From the NCBI RefSeq assembly GCF_047462415.1, contig NZ_JANSJE010000002.1, positions 1-64,000 on the forward strand: a stretch of 64,000 nt of DNA, read 5' to 3'. How positions within the stretch are numbered: the first letter of the stretch is position 1; each line of letters starts with the position of its first letter. The translations under genes and the position numbers were made by a program. Below are positions 33,529-45,497 of this stretch, piece by piece. This stretch comes from Thermostichus sp047462415. Lineage in GTDB: Bacteria; Cyanobacteriota; Cyanobacteriia; Thermostichales; Thermostichaceae. The notes beneath the pieces are model-generated. The model did not search any database, was not told where the DNA came from, and saw nothing but the letters and a program-made list of their open reading frames with translations.

Positions 33529-33939
33529 TTGTTGCCTAAGTCCCTGCCCTTGCAGCAATACTTAGAAGGGATCCTCTCTGTAGGGGAGAAAACTTTCAAG
33601 GTTGCTAGCCTGGTCAAAGCTGCCCAAGAGGATTTGGCCAAAAAGGAAGAGCTCAATCGCTTGTTTATTGCAGCCTTGAGATCCTCGGGGATCCTCCCAC
33701 CGGAAAACCTGATTAGTATTGCCAGTAGCCTTCTTGCCACTAAACCCGAAGAAAAGCTACTGCAAGAAACCAAGTGGTTTGATCAGGGCCTGACCTGTCA
33801 GCTCTTGGTGCCGGGTAAGAAGGAGTGGGAGAAAGGCAGGGTCAGATTGCGGATCACTGTAGAGTTTGAGCCAGAGCGTACGGGCTCAGAAAGTAGTGAT
33901 GGATCCCCTCTAGATGACCTTCGCACAGACAAGGAGTAG
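33529..33939 (+). CDS. KGK-like small acidic-tailed protein 1
   Basis: The 136-residue protein has SVGEKTFKVASLVKAAQ near the start and a C-terminal block LTCQLLVPGKKEWEKGRVRLRITVEFEPE. The tail is SDGSPLDDLR plus four residues. The W-x-K-G-(K/R)-V-R pattern resembles the KGK family of small cyanobacterial proteins, whose function is unknown. It starts at TTG 33529 behind GAGGAGG. It follows the dynamin-like gene by 39 bases and is the first of three related neighbours. Confidence 0.7.
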   Translation: MLPKSLPLQQYLEGILSVGEKTFKVASLVKAAQEDLAKKEELNRLFIAALRSSGILPPENLISIASSLLATKPEEKLLQETKWFDQGLTCQLLVPGKKEWEKGRVRLRITVEFEPERTGSESSDGSPLDDLRTDKE

Positions 33940-33974
33940 CTTAAGTTAGCGGGATGCATTAGGAGGCTGGGTCA

Positions 33975-34346
33975 GTGTCAAGCAACGATCAACCTCAAGA
34001 TCGCCAAGATCGCTTTGTCGAGATAGATGCTTCTCCAAACACCGTCGTTGATATAGGAGGAGGCCTGATCTACTCAAAAGAGTTTATTTGGGCTTGCTTG
34101 CAAAGTGCTTATGATAACTTTGGATCTCGTTTATTCGACAAACTTAGAGCCAAAAACATTTCTGGCTCGGTCAATTTTTACCAAATAACTGATGCGAGAG
34201 GGATCCCTGCTAAACTTTTACGTCCTAGCTTGCCATGGGTTGATGGCAGAGTTAGGGTAAGGCTAATAGTTGAGTTTGAGCCAGAAGATCCAGGATCAGC
34301 AAGCGATGGATCTTCTCTGGATGACCTTCGAAAGGATGCCGATTAG
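33975..34346 (+). CDS. KGK-like small acidic-tailed protein 2
   Basis: The 123-residue protein is a relative of the previous gene. It has SKEFIWACLQSAYDNFG in the middle, then AKLLRPSLPWVDGRVRVRL, IVEFEPE and the tail SDGSSLDDLRKDAD. Lysine of the KGK motif is Asp here (W-V-D-G-R). The start is GTG 33975 with AGGAGG at 33961-33966. Duplication of an ancestral gene is the simplest explanation for the three neighbours. Confidence 0.68.
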   Translation: MSSNDQPQDRQDRFVEIDASPNTVVDIGGGLIYSKEFIWACLQSAYDNFGSRLFDKLRAKNISGSVNFYQITDARGIPAKLLRPSLPWVDGRVRVRLIVEFEPEDPGSASDGSSLDDLRKDAD

Positions 34347-34375
34347 CCAGGTCTGTTAGCACTAGGAAACAAGAC

Positions 34376-34696
34376 ATGCTTGACTCGATACTTCTCAAAG
34401 TAGATGATAAAGAAACTGCCGTTGCGATTGGCGACCAAATCTATCTTCCTAGTGTTTTGCACAGTGCAATTATTGATTACCTTCTTGCAGATATTGCACG
34501 AACAAATAGCCACCTTCGCTCAAAAAAGGTTCACGTAGAAATTAGAGCTTTAGTAGAGGGAGTAAAATCCCGAATCTTACAGCCTAGAAGGGATTGGTCT
34601 GAGGGAAAGGTATCCCTTAAAGTTTGTCTCGAGTTTATTCCCGATAGCCCATCTCGAGACTCCGAACTAGATAGTTTTCGCAATACAGGTGAGTAA
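34376..34696 (+). CDS. KGK-like small protein 3 (most divergent)
   Basis: The 106-residue protein has IGDQIYLPSVLHSAIIDYLL, then SRILQPRRDWSEGKVSLKVCLEF and a shorter tail ending in SELDSFRNTGE. The WSEGKV segment keeps the Gly-Lys-Val part of the motif. The LDDLR tail of the other two is altered to LDSFR. The start is ATG 34376, preceded by AGGAAA. It ends 3 bases before the HNH gene. Confidence 0.65.
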   Translation: MLDSILLKVDDKETAVAIGDQIYLPSVLHSAIIDYLLADIARTNSHLRSKKVHVEIRALVEGVKSRILQPRRDWSEGKVSLKVCLEFIPDSPSRDSELDSFRNTGE

Positions 34697-34699
34697 TGG

Positions 34700-34954
34700 A
34701 TGAAAGAGAAAAAACCTGGTGAGAGGCTCCCGATCCCAGCATCTGTGCGGGAGTATGTCTTCCAAAGGGATGGCTTCCGCTGCCGCAGTTATGGCAAATC
34801 GCCCCCAGAGGTGCAGCTTCAGGTTGATCACATCGTCCCCCTTGCCCAGGGCGGCAGCAACGACATCAGCAACTTGCAAACCCTGTGCAAAGTCTGTAAT
34901 CAGCGCAAAAAGGACAGGTGGGATCCCCGCTTTCGCCGCCGTTTCGATCTCTAG
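34700..34954 (+). CDS. HNH-family protein with one zinc cysteine missing
   Basis: The 84-residue protein has the HNH pattern: VFQRDGFRCRSYGKSP, VDHIVPLAQGGSNDISNLQTLC and CKVCNQRK. In intact relatives the first zinc knuckle is Cys-x-x-Cys (CRxCG). Here it reads CRSYG, so the second Cys is replaced by Tyr, while the catalytic HIVPLAQGG and the second pair (C-x-x-C) remain. It may have weakened metal binding and be in decay, or have a DNA-binding role only. It starts 3 bases after the third KGK-like gene, so it is probably in the same transcript. Some HNH proteins of this size belong to group II introns or homing elements, but none is visible here. Confidence 0.75.
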   Translation: MKEKKPGERLPIPASVREYVFQRDGFRCRSYGKSPPEVQLQVDHIVPLAQGGSNDISNLQTLCKVCNQRKKDRWDPRFRRRFDL

Positions 34955-34998
34955 GGAGCTGAGACCTACCTCAAACAACAGACGGAAAGCCTATCCCT

Positions 34999-35057
34999 AA
35001 CCCCCCTCTCCCTCAGAGGGGTTGGGGGTGAGGGCAGCAGCGCGAAGTGCTTGGGTA
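34999..35057 (+). repeat. Hairpin repeat plus GCG module
   Basis: CCCCTCT (35003-35009) and AGAGGGG (35015-35021) pair over a CCCTC loop. GTTGGGGGTGAGGG follows, and then a degenerate GCG module (GCAGCGCGAAGTGCTTGGG). The same CCCCTCTCCC/GGGAGAGGGG stem recurs at about 44255-44292 (opposite orientation), 60988-61010 and 62322-62344. It lies between the HNH gene and the next leftward gene and could act as a bidirectional terminator. Confidence 0.65.
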
Positions 35058-35148
35058 GGTGGCAAAGTGAAAGTGTTTGAATTGTGTTTGAACCGACTAT
35101 AAAGCTTGTGCAGCGCCTCTAAGGAGAGCTCGCAGAGTCGCCAACAGC

Positions 35149-35445
35149 TCAGTCCTCCTCCGCTGCAGGAGCAGGGGCCTCGGCTAGCCGACACACCTGC
35201 TTGAGGAGCTGGGCCTCAACAGCGGCGTCGTAGAGCCGCAAAGTTAGGCGAGGCACCCGCAAGGAAGCGGTAATTCGCCCTGCCGGCAGATCCAACCACA
35301 CCAGCTGTTTTTGAAAGCAGCGGCAGGTGGCCCCTATCTCCTGCGCCAGCTCTTCCACCTCCGGCCAGCTCAGGCAGCGCGGCAGCAGCAGGTCTGTGGC
35401 CCAGCCCCTTCCACACTCTCGCCGCCTCAGGATGCGCACCTGCAT
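35149..35445 (-). CDS. Hypothetical protein, small and basic
   Basis: The 98-residue product (start ATG 35445) has a basic N-terminus (MQVRILRRREC), a middle part with PRCLSWPEVEELAQEIGATC, and an acidic Ala-rich C-terminus. I recognise no domain. It lies 6 bases downstream of the V4R-like gene on the same strand, so it is probably in the same transcript. Codon use is like its neighbours. Confidence 0.5.
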   Translation of the reverse strand: MQVRILRRRECGRGWATDLLLPRCLSWPEVEELAQEIGATCRCFQKQLVWLDLPAGRITASLRVPRLTLRLYDAAVEAQLLKQVCRLAEAPAPAAEED

Positions 35446-35451
35446 GGATCC

Positions 35452-36693
35452 CTAAATCCGCTCGGCGTAGAACTCACACCAGGGATCCCCTTTCTCTCTG
35501 GCTTTGGTCTCCTTCCCGTGAAACAGCCCACCCCGCTGGAAGAGGCGGTTGTAGAAGACTTGATCCAGAATCGGCTTCTGCTGAATGTTGCCGTCGTAAA
35601 CCAGATTCATCAGCGCCGGCACCGCCCCTTGGGCAAAATAGCAGGTCGGATAATCTGCCCGTGGGTAGGAAGCCAAAAAGTAGCTGGTCTCGTAGTTGCC
35701 GTCAATCACTGCCCGGCAGGAATGATCGCTCACCACCTCCAAAGCCTGCCAACGACCCCACCCCAAGCTGCTGGCTACGGCATAGGCCCCGTGGATCCAG
35801 TCGGTATCCTTTTCCAGCATTGGCCCCACAAGGGTTTCCCACTCCAGGGACTCCATGATGTTGCCAAAGGTGTAGAAGACACAGACATGGCCCGATTCGC
35901 GCACCAGATCCTCTGCCACCTGCTGCAGACCGGGTTGCACTGCTTTCAGCTCTTCCAAAAAGCGGTACTGGATGCGGTTGTAGTAATTGGCAGGCATGCG
36001 CGTGAGCAGCACGTTGAAGGCGCGAATCTGCCCCCGTTCATCTCCTGCCAAAGGCAGGCTCCACAGAGCTTCGTTGACCGCGTCATAGTCCACCGCTGTT
36101 ATCGGCTTGGGCAGATCGGCTGGACGTTCGATGAGCTTGCCCATGCCGGGGCTAGGAACCAAAGTCTGAGGCCGTGGCAGCCGAGTAGCCTGGATCAGGC
36201 AGCGATCCTTGCGCGTAACCGCCATGCACTCCGTTTCCTCTGCCGTGTAGCTGCCCAGCTCGCCAAAAGTGGCATCCAGCGCCGCCGCCACATAGCCCAC
36301 GGCCAGATGATCGATGGGACGAGTGCGGTTAGCCTGATCCCCGTACTTGCTCAGCCAGCCTTCTGCGTAGTGGGAGTGGGTGAGCTGGGCTTCGCCACCG
36401 CTGGGGCTGGCCTGCAGCTCCAGTCGCCCCAAGCCGAGAAAGCCGAACAACTGGCACGCCACCGCCAGCCGCTCTGCTGCCTGCTGCACTCCCAAGGTTT
36501 TAAAAGCGCCCTGGAGCAAGCTGTGGAAGATCTCCTGAGCTGCCGTACGCAGGATGCTCACCCCATCGATCCAGTCCGGATCCTCAATGGTCTGCTGCAA
36601 AAATAGGTTGTAGTGGTGGCAGTGGAAAATCACCGGCTCGCCAAAGAGAGAGAGCAGCTTGCGAGCGCGGTCAAGGCGTAAATGCTCCAACAT
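35452..36693 (-). CDS. Tandem V4R-like domain protein
   Basis: The protein of about 413 residues has two halves with the 4-vinyl-reductase (V4R) style. The first has HLAVGYVAAALDATFG, then EETECMAVTRKDRC (about 150-190). The second has DWIHGAYAVASSLGWGRW, HSCRAVIDGNYETSYF and YPTCYFAQGAVPALMNLVY (about 305-370). V4R domains bind hydrophobic small molecules or metal and occur in chlorophyll-synthesis and regulatory proteins. Some cyanobacterial V4R proteins act in photosystem II assembly. There is no membrane segment. It precedes a roadblock-like gene, a pairing also seen in other prokaryotes. The start is uncertain (ATG 36693 or TTG 36747). Confidence 0.6.
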   Translation of the reverse strand: MLEHLRLDRARKLLSLFGEPVIFHCHHYNLFLQQTIEDPDWIDGVSILRTAAQEIFHSLLQGAFKTLGVQQAAERLAVACQLFGFLGLGRLELQASPSGGEAQLTHSHYAEGWLSKYGDQANRTRPIDHLAVGYVAAALDATFGELGSYTAEETECMAVTRKDRCLIQATRLPRPQTLVPSPGMGKLIERPADLPKPITAVDYDAVNEALWSLPLAGDERGQIRAFNVLLTRMPANYYNRIQYRFLEELKAVQPGLQQVAEDLVRESGHVCVFYTFGNIMESLEWETLVGPMLEKDTDWIHGAYAVASSLGWGRWQALEVVSDHSCRAVIDGNYETSYFLASYPRADYPTCYFAQGAVPALMNLVYDGNIQQKPILDQVFYNRLFQRGGLFHGKETKAREKGDPWCEFYAERI

Positions 36694-36756
36694 AGATGGC
36701 CTGATCTCGAGGGGATAGGAAGGGAGAACAGTTAACGACTCCCACAACTTTAGCCT

Positions 36757-37368
36757 TTAGCTAGGCAAGGCAATCGGCAGATGTTCTCTGCCCAAAAGAT
36801 CGGCCACCGCTTTGTAGAGAATGCGCAGCTCCTGTCGGTTCAGGGTGCCTTTTTCAAGGCGGTTGCGGTCAATGCCCGTTTTCAAAGACAGGCGCAGGGC
36901 GACAAAGTTGGGATCCGGAGCGTAGCGCTTGGCGTAGCTAATCAAAGCCTGAGCAGTGGATAGAGTGTCGTCTTGAACAGGGGGCAGCAGTGGTTTGCCG
37001 TCGATGAGAATGGCCTTAAGCCGGTCTGAAATCGTCTTGAGGTCGGTGATGGAACGGGTCAGAAACAAAACAAAGTAGGGGCTTTTGGGAAAGGCTTTGA
37101 TGACAACCCGCAACGCCGGAGTACCTGCCAAAAGGTAGTCCGCCTCTTGGACGGGGCTAACGGTTTGACAAAGGCGGCTATTGGCCTGCAACAAGTCGCC
37201 GGCGTAGGTGCCTAAACGTTCTAGGGCTTGCTCCTCTTGGGAGTCGCTGGCATAGGTTACTTTGGCTACTGTGGCACCGTCAGTGACCCGCCCTGTCAAG
37301 ACGGCAATCAGGCCAGGGAGTCCAGCAATATGCTGCTCAATTACACTTTGCAGGGTGCGGACAGCCAT
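36757..37368 (-). CDS. Roadblock/LC7-like protein
   Basis: The 203-residue product starts with MAVRTLQSVIEQHIAGLPGLIAVLTG and has a fold pattern of roadblock/LC7 proteins in residues 1-115 (helix, strands, VVIKAFPKSPYFVLFLTRSI). The rest (about 120-200) is a helical extension. Roadblock proteins are MglB-like or dynein-light-chain-like scaffolds for small GTPases. ATG 37368 is behind GAGGAG; the open frame upstream to 37701 is a shadow of the tgt coding region. It lies 64 bases upstream of the V4R-like gene. Confidence 0.55.
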   Translation of the reverse strand: MAVRTLQSVIEQHIAGLPGLIAVLTGRVTDGATVAKVTYASDSQEEQALERLGTYAGDLLQANSRLCQTVSPVQEADYLLAGTPALRVVIKAFPKSPYFVLFLTRSITDLKTISDRLKAILIDGKPLLPPVQDDTLSTAQALISYAKRYAPDPNFVALRLSLKTGIDRNRLEKGTLNRQELRILYKAVADLLGREHLPIALPS

Positions 37369-37468
37369 GCTCTCCTCTGAGGTTAAGACTAGGTTTCCCC
37401 TTATTGTAGCGGTTAGGAAGCCTAACCTACGAATGTTTACTGATGTTAACGAAGCTCCCCGAGGAGGC

Positions 37469-38572
37469 TCAGCCCTCGCGCCACGGATCCCAGTTCTCAT
37501 GAAATTTGCCTTCCAGAATGGCCTGGCGCATTCTTCGGGTGTAGCGCACGAGCTCCGTGATATTGTGGATGGAAAGCAGAGTGTAGCCCAGGATCTCTTG
37601 GGCGCGGATGAGGTGGCACAAATAGGCGCGGCTGAAGTGGCGGCAGGTGTAGCAAGGGCACTCAGGATCGATGGGATCCAGGCTGCGGCGGTGTTCGGCA
37701 TTCTTGATGTTCCAGCGTTGGCCGCGGCTGATCACGGTGCCGTGGCGGGCATAGCGCGTGGGAATGACACAGTCAAACAAGTCCATGCCGGCAGCCACTG
37801 CCGCCCGCATCTCGGCATAGGTGCCCACCCCCATGAGATAGCGGGGGCGATCGGCTGGCAAGAGGGGGGCTGTTTGTCGCACCACCGCGTGCATTAGCTC
37901 CACCGGCTCTCCTACGCTGACGCCGCCGATGGCATAGCCGGGTAGATCCAGCCGACAGACTTCTTCCGCTGCCTGCCGACGCAGCTCCGGGTAAACCCCC
38001 CCCTGAACAATGCCAAACAAAGCCTGATCGGAGCGGCGGTGGGCTTCCACGCAGCGCTTCAGCCATTGAGTAGTCCGCCGCACCGCTGCTGCCACCGCCT
38101 CAGGGCTAGCAGGATAGGGCGGGCACTCGTCAAAGGCCATGATGACGTCTGCCCCCAGAGCATTTTGGATTTGGATAGACAGCTCCGGGGTGAAGTGAAT
38201 AATTCGCCCATCGCGGGGCGAGCGAAACGTTACCCCTTCCTCGTCGATTTGGCGGATGGCGCTGAGGCTAAAAACTTGGAAGCCGCCTGAATCCGTGAGG
38301 ATGGGGCCTGGCCAGCCCATGAAGCGGTGCAGGCCCCCCGCCGCTTGAATGATCTCTTCGCCGGGCTGTAGGTGCAGGTGATAGGTGTTGCTGAGGATAA
38401 TGTGGGCGCCGGTTTCCTTGAGTTGAGCAGGCGTGAGGGTTTTCACATTGGCCAGCGTTCCCACCGGCATAAAGCAGGGGGTTGGGATCTCGCCGTGGGG
38501 GGTAGTGAAATAGCCGGCCCGCGCCTGCGTGTTGGGGCAGGTGCCCTCGCAAACAAAAGTAAAAGCCGCCAA
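37469..38572 (-). CDS. tgt: tRNA-guanine transglycosylase
   Basis: Tgt exchanges G34 of tRNAs with GUN anticodons for preQ1, on the way to queuosine. The protein of about 367 residues has PHGEIPTPCFMPVGT, TDSGGFQVFSL (the catalytic Asp), ADVIMAFDECPPYP, GIVQGGVYPELR and FDCVIPTRYARHG. The zinc site is CPCYTCRHFSRAYLCHL. The start is uncertain: no ATG fits. A TTG at 38572 gives a family-like length but has no clear ribosome site. The frame stays open to 38749 but then crosses the tRNA-Leu gene on the other strand. Confidence 0.9.
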   Translation of the reverse strand: MAAFTFVCEGTCPNTQARAGYFTTPHGEIPTPCFMPVGTLANVKTLTPAQLKETGAHIILSNTYHLHLQPGEEIIQAAGGLHRFMGWPGPILTDSGGFQVFSLSAIRQIDEEGVTFRSPRDGRIIHFTPELSIQIQNALGADVIMAFDECPPYPASPEAVAAAVRRTTQWLKRCVEAHRRSDQALFGIVQGGVYPELRRQAAEEVCRLDLPGYAIGGVSVGEPVELMHAVVRQTAPLLPADRPRYLMGVGTYAEMRAAVAAGMDLFDCVIPTRYARHGTVISRGQRWNIKNAEHRRSLDPIDPECPCYTCRHFSRAYLCHLIRAQEILGYTLLSIHNITELVRYTRRMRQAILEGKFHENWDPWREG

Positions 38573-38650
38573 GGTTAGCGCTCTGGATCCACTGCCTGCG
38601 CAGCCGAGCTTAGCATAAGAATAGGATCCCCTTCTAAAGCCCCCCAGCCC

Positions 38651-38680
38651 TTGACAGGGATCCCCTTTCTTGGGCATTCT
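38651..38680 (+). promoter_or_regulatory. Possible promoter of tRNA-Leu
   Basis: TTGACA at 38651-38656 matches the -35 consensus exactly. A weak -10 CATTCT (38675-38680) lies 18 bases on, about 12 bases before the tRNA 5' end. A better TTATAGA overlaps 38680-38686, but the spacing would be too long. Confidence 0.4.
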
Positions 38681-38691
38681 TATAGATCGCC

Positions 38692-38774
38692 GCGGAACTG
38701 GCGGAATGGTAGACGCGCTAGATTCAGGTTCTAGTGGCAGCAATGCCATCGGGGTTCAAGTCCCCGGTTCCGCA
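38692..38774 (+). tRNA. trnL-CAG: tRNA-Leu(CAG)
   Basis: The sequence is 83 bases. Acceptor strands are GCGGAAC (38692-38698) and GTTCCGC (38667-type pair at 38767-38773), with discriminator A at 38774. The anticodon stem is CTAGA/TCTAG with loop TTCAGGT, so the anticodon is CAG (38725-38727). A long variable arm (TGGCAGCAATGCCA) marks a class II tRNA, as expected for leucine. GGGGTTCAAGTCCCC is the T arm. CCA is not encoded. There is no intron. Confidence 0.96.
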
Positions 38775-38882
38775 TTTCTTTGGATTGGTTGCTACCTACT
38801 CCATCACCTCAACGTAGAGCAAGCTCTAAAAGAATCTTGCTTGGCTGCAGAACTCCTGTGAGGCCGGCAAAGGCCGTAACTT

Positions 38883-39260
38883 TTAGAGAGTCAGCTCTTT
38901 TTCGATTTGGGAGAGCTTGATACGAGCAAGAGCCAAGTTGCCTTTCTCTCGATCCAAAGCCAGATAGAAAAATAGCCCAGGTATGTGCTTAAGTAGATAC
39001 ATCAGGTGATACTGAGTCTCCAGAATAATAAGTATCTCTTCGATTCTGTCGGTGAACTTAAGAGACTCTGCAACTCGCATCTTGGCGCGGATCACCTCTG
39101 TGTTTCCGGCAATGGCCAACTCCAGATTAGCTTCGGGAAAGGCAGGGCTGTTGGTGCCCTTAAACCCCAGACACATTCCGGTCTTCCAGTCCCCCAAAGC
39201 GACGCCCAGTGCCCCGTCAATGGTGAGAGCCTTCACCAGACTGTCTTGAAGCTTGTTCAT
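38883..39260 (-). CDS. Roadblock/LC7-like small protein
   Basis: The 125-residue product starts MNKLQDSLVKALTIDGALGVALGDWKTG. A typical roadblock pattern follows: a helix, NLELAIAGNTEVIRAKMRVAESL, then an EILIILETQYHLMYLLKHIPGLFFYLALD strand pair. The lack of extra domains suggests a regulatory partner of a small GTPase or of a sensor. It is a second roadblock-like gene within 2 kb of the first. It sits alone downstream of tRNA-Leu, on the opposite strand. Confidence 0.65.
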   Translation of the reverse strand: MNKLQDSLVKALTIDGALGVALGDWKTGMCLGFKGTNSPAFPEANLELAIAGNTEVIRAKMRVAESLKFTDRIEEILIILETQYHLMYLLKHIPGLFFYLALDREKGNLALARIKLSQIEKELTL

Positions 39261-39661
39261 AAGGCTGCCCTATCCCAGAAGCTTGATCCTAAAGTGCGTC
39301 CGATCATGATAGGCCCTTCATTAGAAGGTTTCAACTTAAAAATACTAGAACTTGTTTATTATTAAGATAAGTACAACTAAATGCTAAATGCGTTAAGCGA
39401 GAGTCGTCGAGATTTTCTTGCCTTTACGTGCATCTGTATAGCTTCTTGAAAGCCAAGTCCCTGAGATCACGCTGGCTTTCTATGAAAACAAGGGCATCTC
39501 CCCCAAGGCAGGCAGTACGGCTCCCGCTTGGTTCGTTTGGGGGCATAGATCCTTGAGGATTTCGGCAAGGCGGTCGGGGAGTTATGCTGGGGTTGTCTCT
39601 TTTACCAGGCTGCTGAGGTTCACCCACGGCAGCGCCGGATCCCGTCTCTCCAGCTTGACCC
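39261..39661. other. Intergenic region upstream of the hybrid kinase
   Basis: This is about 400 bases without a convincing gene. An AT-rich stretch at about 39340-39390 (TTGTTTATTATTAAGATAAG) looks promoter-like for the leftward roadblock gene or the rightward kinase. The only long frame (39424-39687, minus) shows no domain and crosses the start of the kinase gene. Confidence 0.35.
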
Positions 39662-44236
<4,575 letters not shown>

Positions 44237-44254
44237 GGCGATCCCAGACTTGTC

Positions 44255-44292
44255 GCCCTCACCCCCAGCCCCTCTCCCAAAAGGAGATGGGG
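44255..44292 (-). repeat. Hairpin repeat, opposite orientation
   Basis: CCTCACCCCCAGCCCCTCTCCC, AAAA and GGAGATGGGG form an imperfect version of the stem found at 35003, 60988 and 62322, here with the flanking GGGGGTGAGGG half on the minus strand. It lies between the kinase and the convergent hli gene and may terminate both. The downstream GCG module is absent or degraded. Confidence 0.55.
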
Positions 44293-44458
44293 ATCAAGCG
44301 GCGAACCATTGGAGGTAGGAGGAACAAATTGGCGCGGCTGTTTGGCTGCGCTCTGGCTCGGAAATGCAGCAAAAGCCCGGCTGCTTGATCAGTCTGGAAG
44401 AGGACAGCCGGGCAGAAAGTATCTAGCTAGTGCTTCGACCCAATCAGGCGGGCTGGGA

Positions 44459-44602
44459 TCACATCAGGCCAATTTGAGAGAGGATCCCTTGGCCGGTCAG
44501 CAACTCGGTGGCCACGCCGATCACAAAGCCCAACATCGCCAGACGGCCATTCCATTTTTCGGCAAAGGTGGTAAAGCCGAACTTAGCTTCTTGGTTTTCC
44601 AT
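44459..44602 (-). CDS. hli: High-light-inducible protein (one-helix CAB/ELIP/HLIP)
   Basis: The 47-residue protein on the minus strand (ATG 44602, stop 44459-44461) reads MENQEAKFGFTTFAEKWNGR and continues LAMLGFVIGVATELLTGQG. It has the HLIP chlorophyll-binding motif E-x-x-N-G-R-x-A-M-x-G-F in one hydrophobic helix. HLIPs bind chlorophyll and carotenoid and dissipate excess light energy near photosystem II. The size matches small cyanobacterial Hli proteins. Confidence 0.93.
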   Translation of the reverse strand: MENQEAKFGFTTFAEKWNGRLAMLGFVIGVATELLTGQGILSQIGLM

Positions 44603-44704
44603 AGTCTTAACTCCATCAAGGGGTGACATCTCTAATGTGGCTCAAGTATTAAAAACTGTCAAGTTTTGTGTCGAGAGCTAACAAGTGCAGCTTCTCCCCT
44701 TGAC

Positions 44705-45403
44705 TCAGCGCCTTTGGTATTGGCGGTCGCCAAACAGGACTTGCCGTTCCTCGTCGCTGAGGGGCTGGTCTGGGGATCGGCGCGCCTCTGCCAACAGTTG
44801 CAGGCCCTTCTGCACAGCAGGGCGGGCCTCGATGGCTGCCAACCAGCGTTTGACGTTGGGGAACTCTTCGATGTTCAGCCCCTGCCGTGGGTAGCTTCGC
44901 ATCCAGGGGAAGCTGGCAATGTCGGCGATGGAGTAGTCGCCCGCCAGGTACTCCGACTCGGCCAAGACCCGTTCCGCCACGCCAAACAAGCGCCGGGTCT
45001 CGTTAACGTAGCGGTCGATAGCATAGGGGATCCGCTCTGGGGCGTAGTGCTGAAAGTGGTTGGCCTGGCCCATCATCGGCCCAATGCCGCCCATTTGGAA
45101 CATCAGCCACTGGATGACGCGATAGCGGGATCCGATGTCGCTGGGCAGGAGTTTCCCGGTTTTCTCGGCCAGGTACATCAAGATGGCGCCCGACTCGAAC
45201 AGGGCATAAGGCCGGCCTCCAGGCCCATCGGGATCCACAATGGCCGGTATTTTGTTGTTGGGGCTGATCTTGAGAAATTCCGGGTCGAACTGGTCGCCGC
45301 GGCCAATGTCGATGGGAATGACCCGGTAGGGGATCCCTAGCTCCTCCAGCAGGATCGAGACTTTGTAGCCGTTAGGGGTGGGCCAAGCGTAGAAATCCAG
45401 CAT
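44705..45403 (-). CDS. Glutathione S-transferase family protein (YfcG/Nu-like)
   Basis: This is a protein of about 232 residues. The N-terminal thioredoxin-like domain has TPNGYKVSILLEELGIPY and NNKIPAIVD (the cis-Pro turn), plus ALFESGAILMYLAEK. The C-terminal helical domain has WLMFQMGGIGPMMGQANHF and LAGDYSIADIASFPW. The TPNG start and the GPMMGQ sequence are typical of the Nu-class YfcG/YghU disulfide-bond reductases. Start is ATG 45403; TTG 45409 would add two residues. Confidence 0.87.
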   Translation of the reverse strand: MLDFYAWPTPNGYKVSILLEELGIPYRVIPIDIGRGDQFDPEFLKISPNNKIPAIVDPDGPGGRPYALFESGAILMYLAEKTGKLLPSDIGSRYRVIQWLMFQMGGIGPMMGQANHFQHYAPERIPYAIDRYVNETRRLFGVAERVLAESEYLAGDYSIADIASFPWMRSYPRQGLNIEEFPNVKRWLAAIEARPAVQKGLQLLAEARRSPDQPLSDEERQVLFGDRQYQRR

Positions 45404-45497
45404 GGGCAAGGGTTCTTAGGCCGGTTGTTCTGCCCATTCTAGCCCGCCTACCCCAAAGCCCCCGGCATCAACCCCTTAGTGTTGGTTTTTCCTAAGC

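Noticed and set aside
35311..36606. A 431-codon plus-strand frame opposite the V4R-like gene
   Set aside because: Low-complexity Gln/His/Ala composition typical of an antisense shadow in GC-rich DNA.
38573..38749. Upstream extension of tgt
   Set aside because: The frame crosses tRNA-Leu on the opposite strand and adds no family sequence; a start near 38572 gives the usual length.
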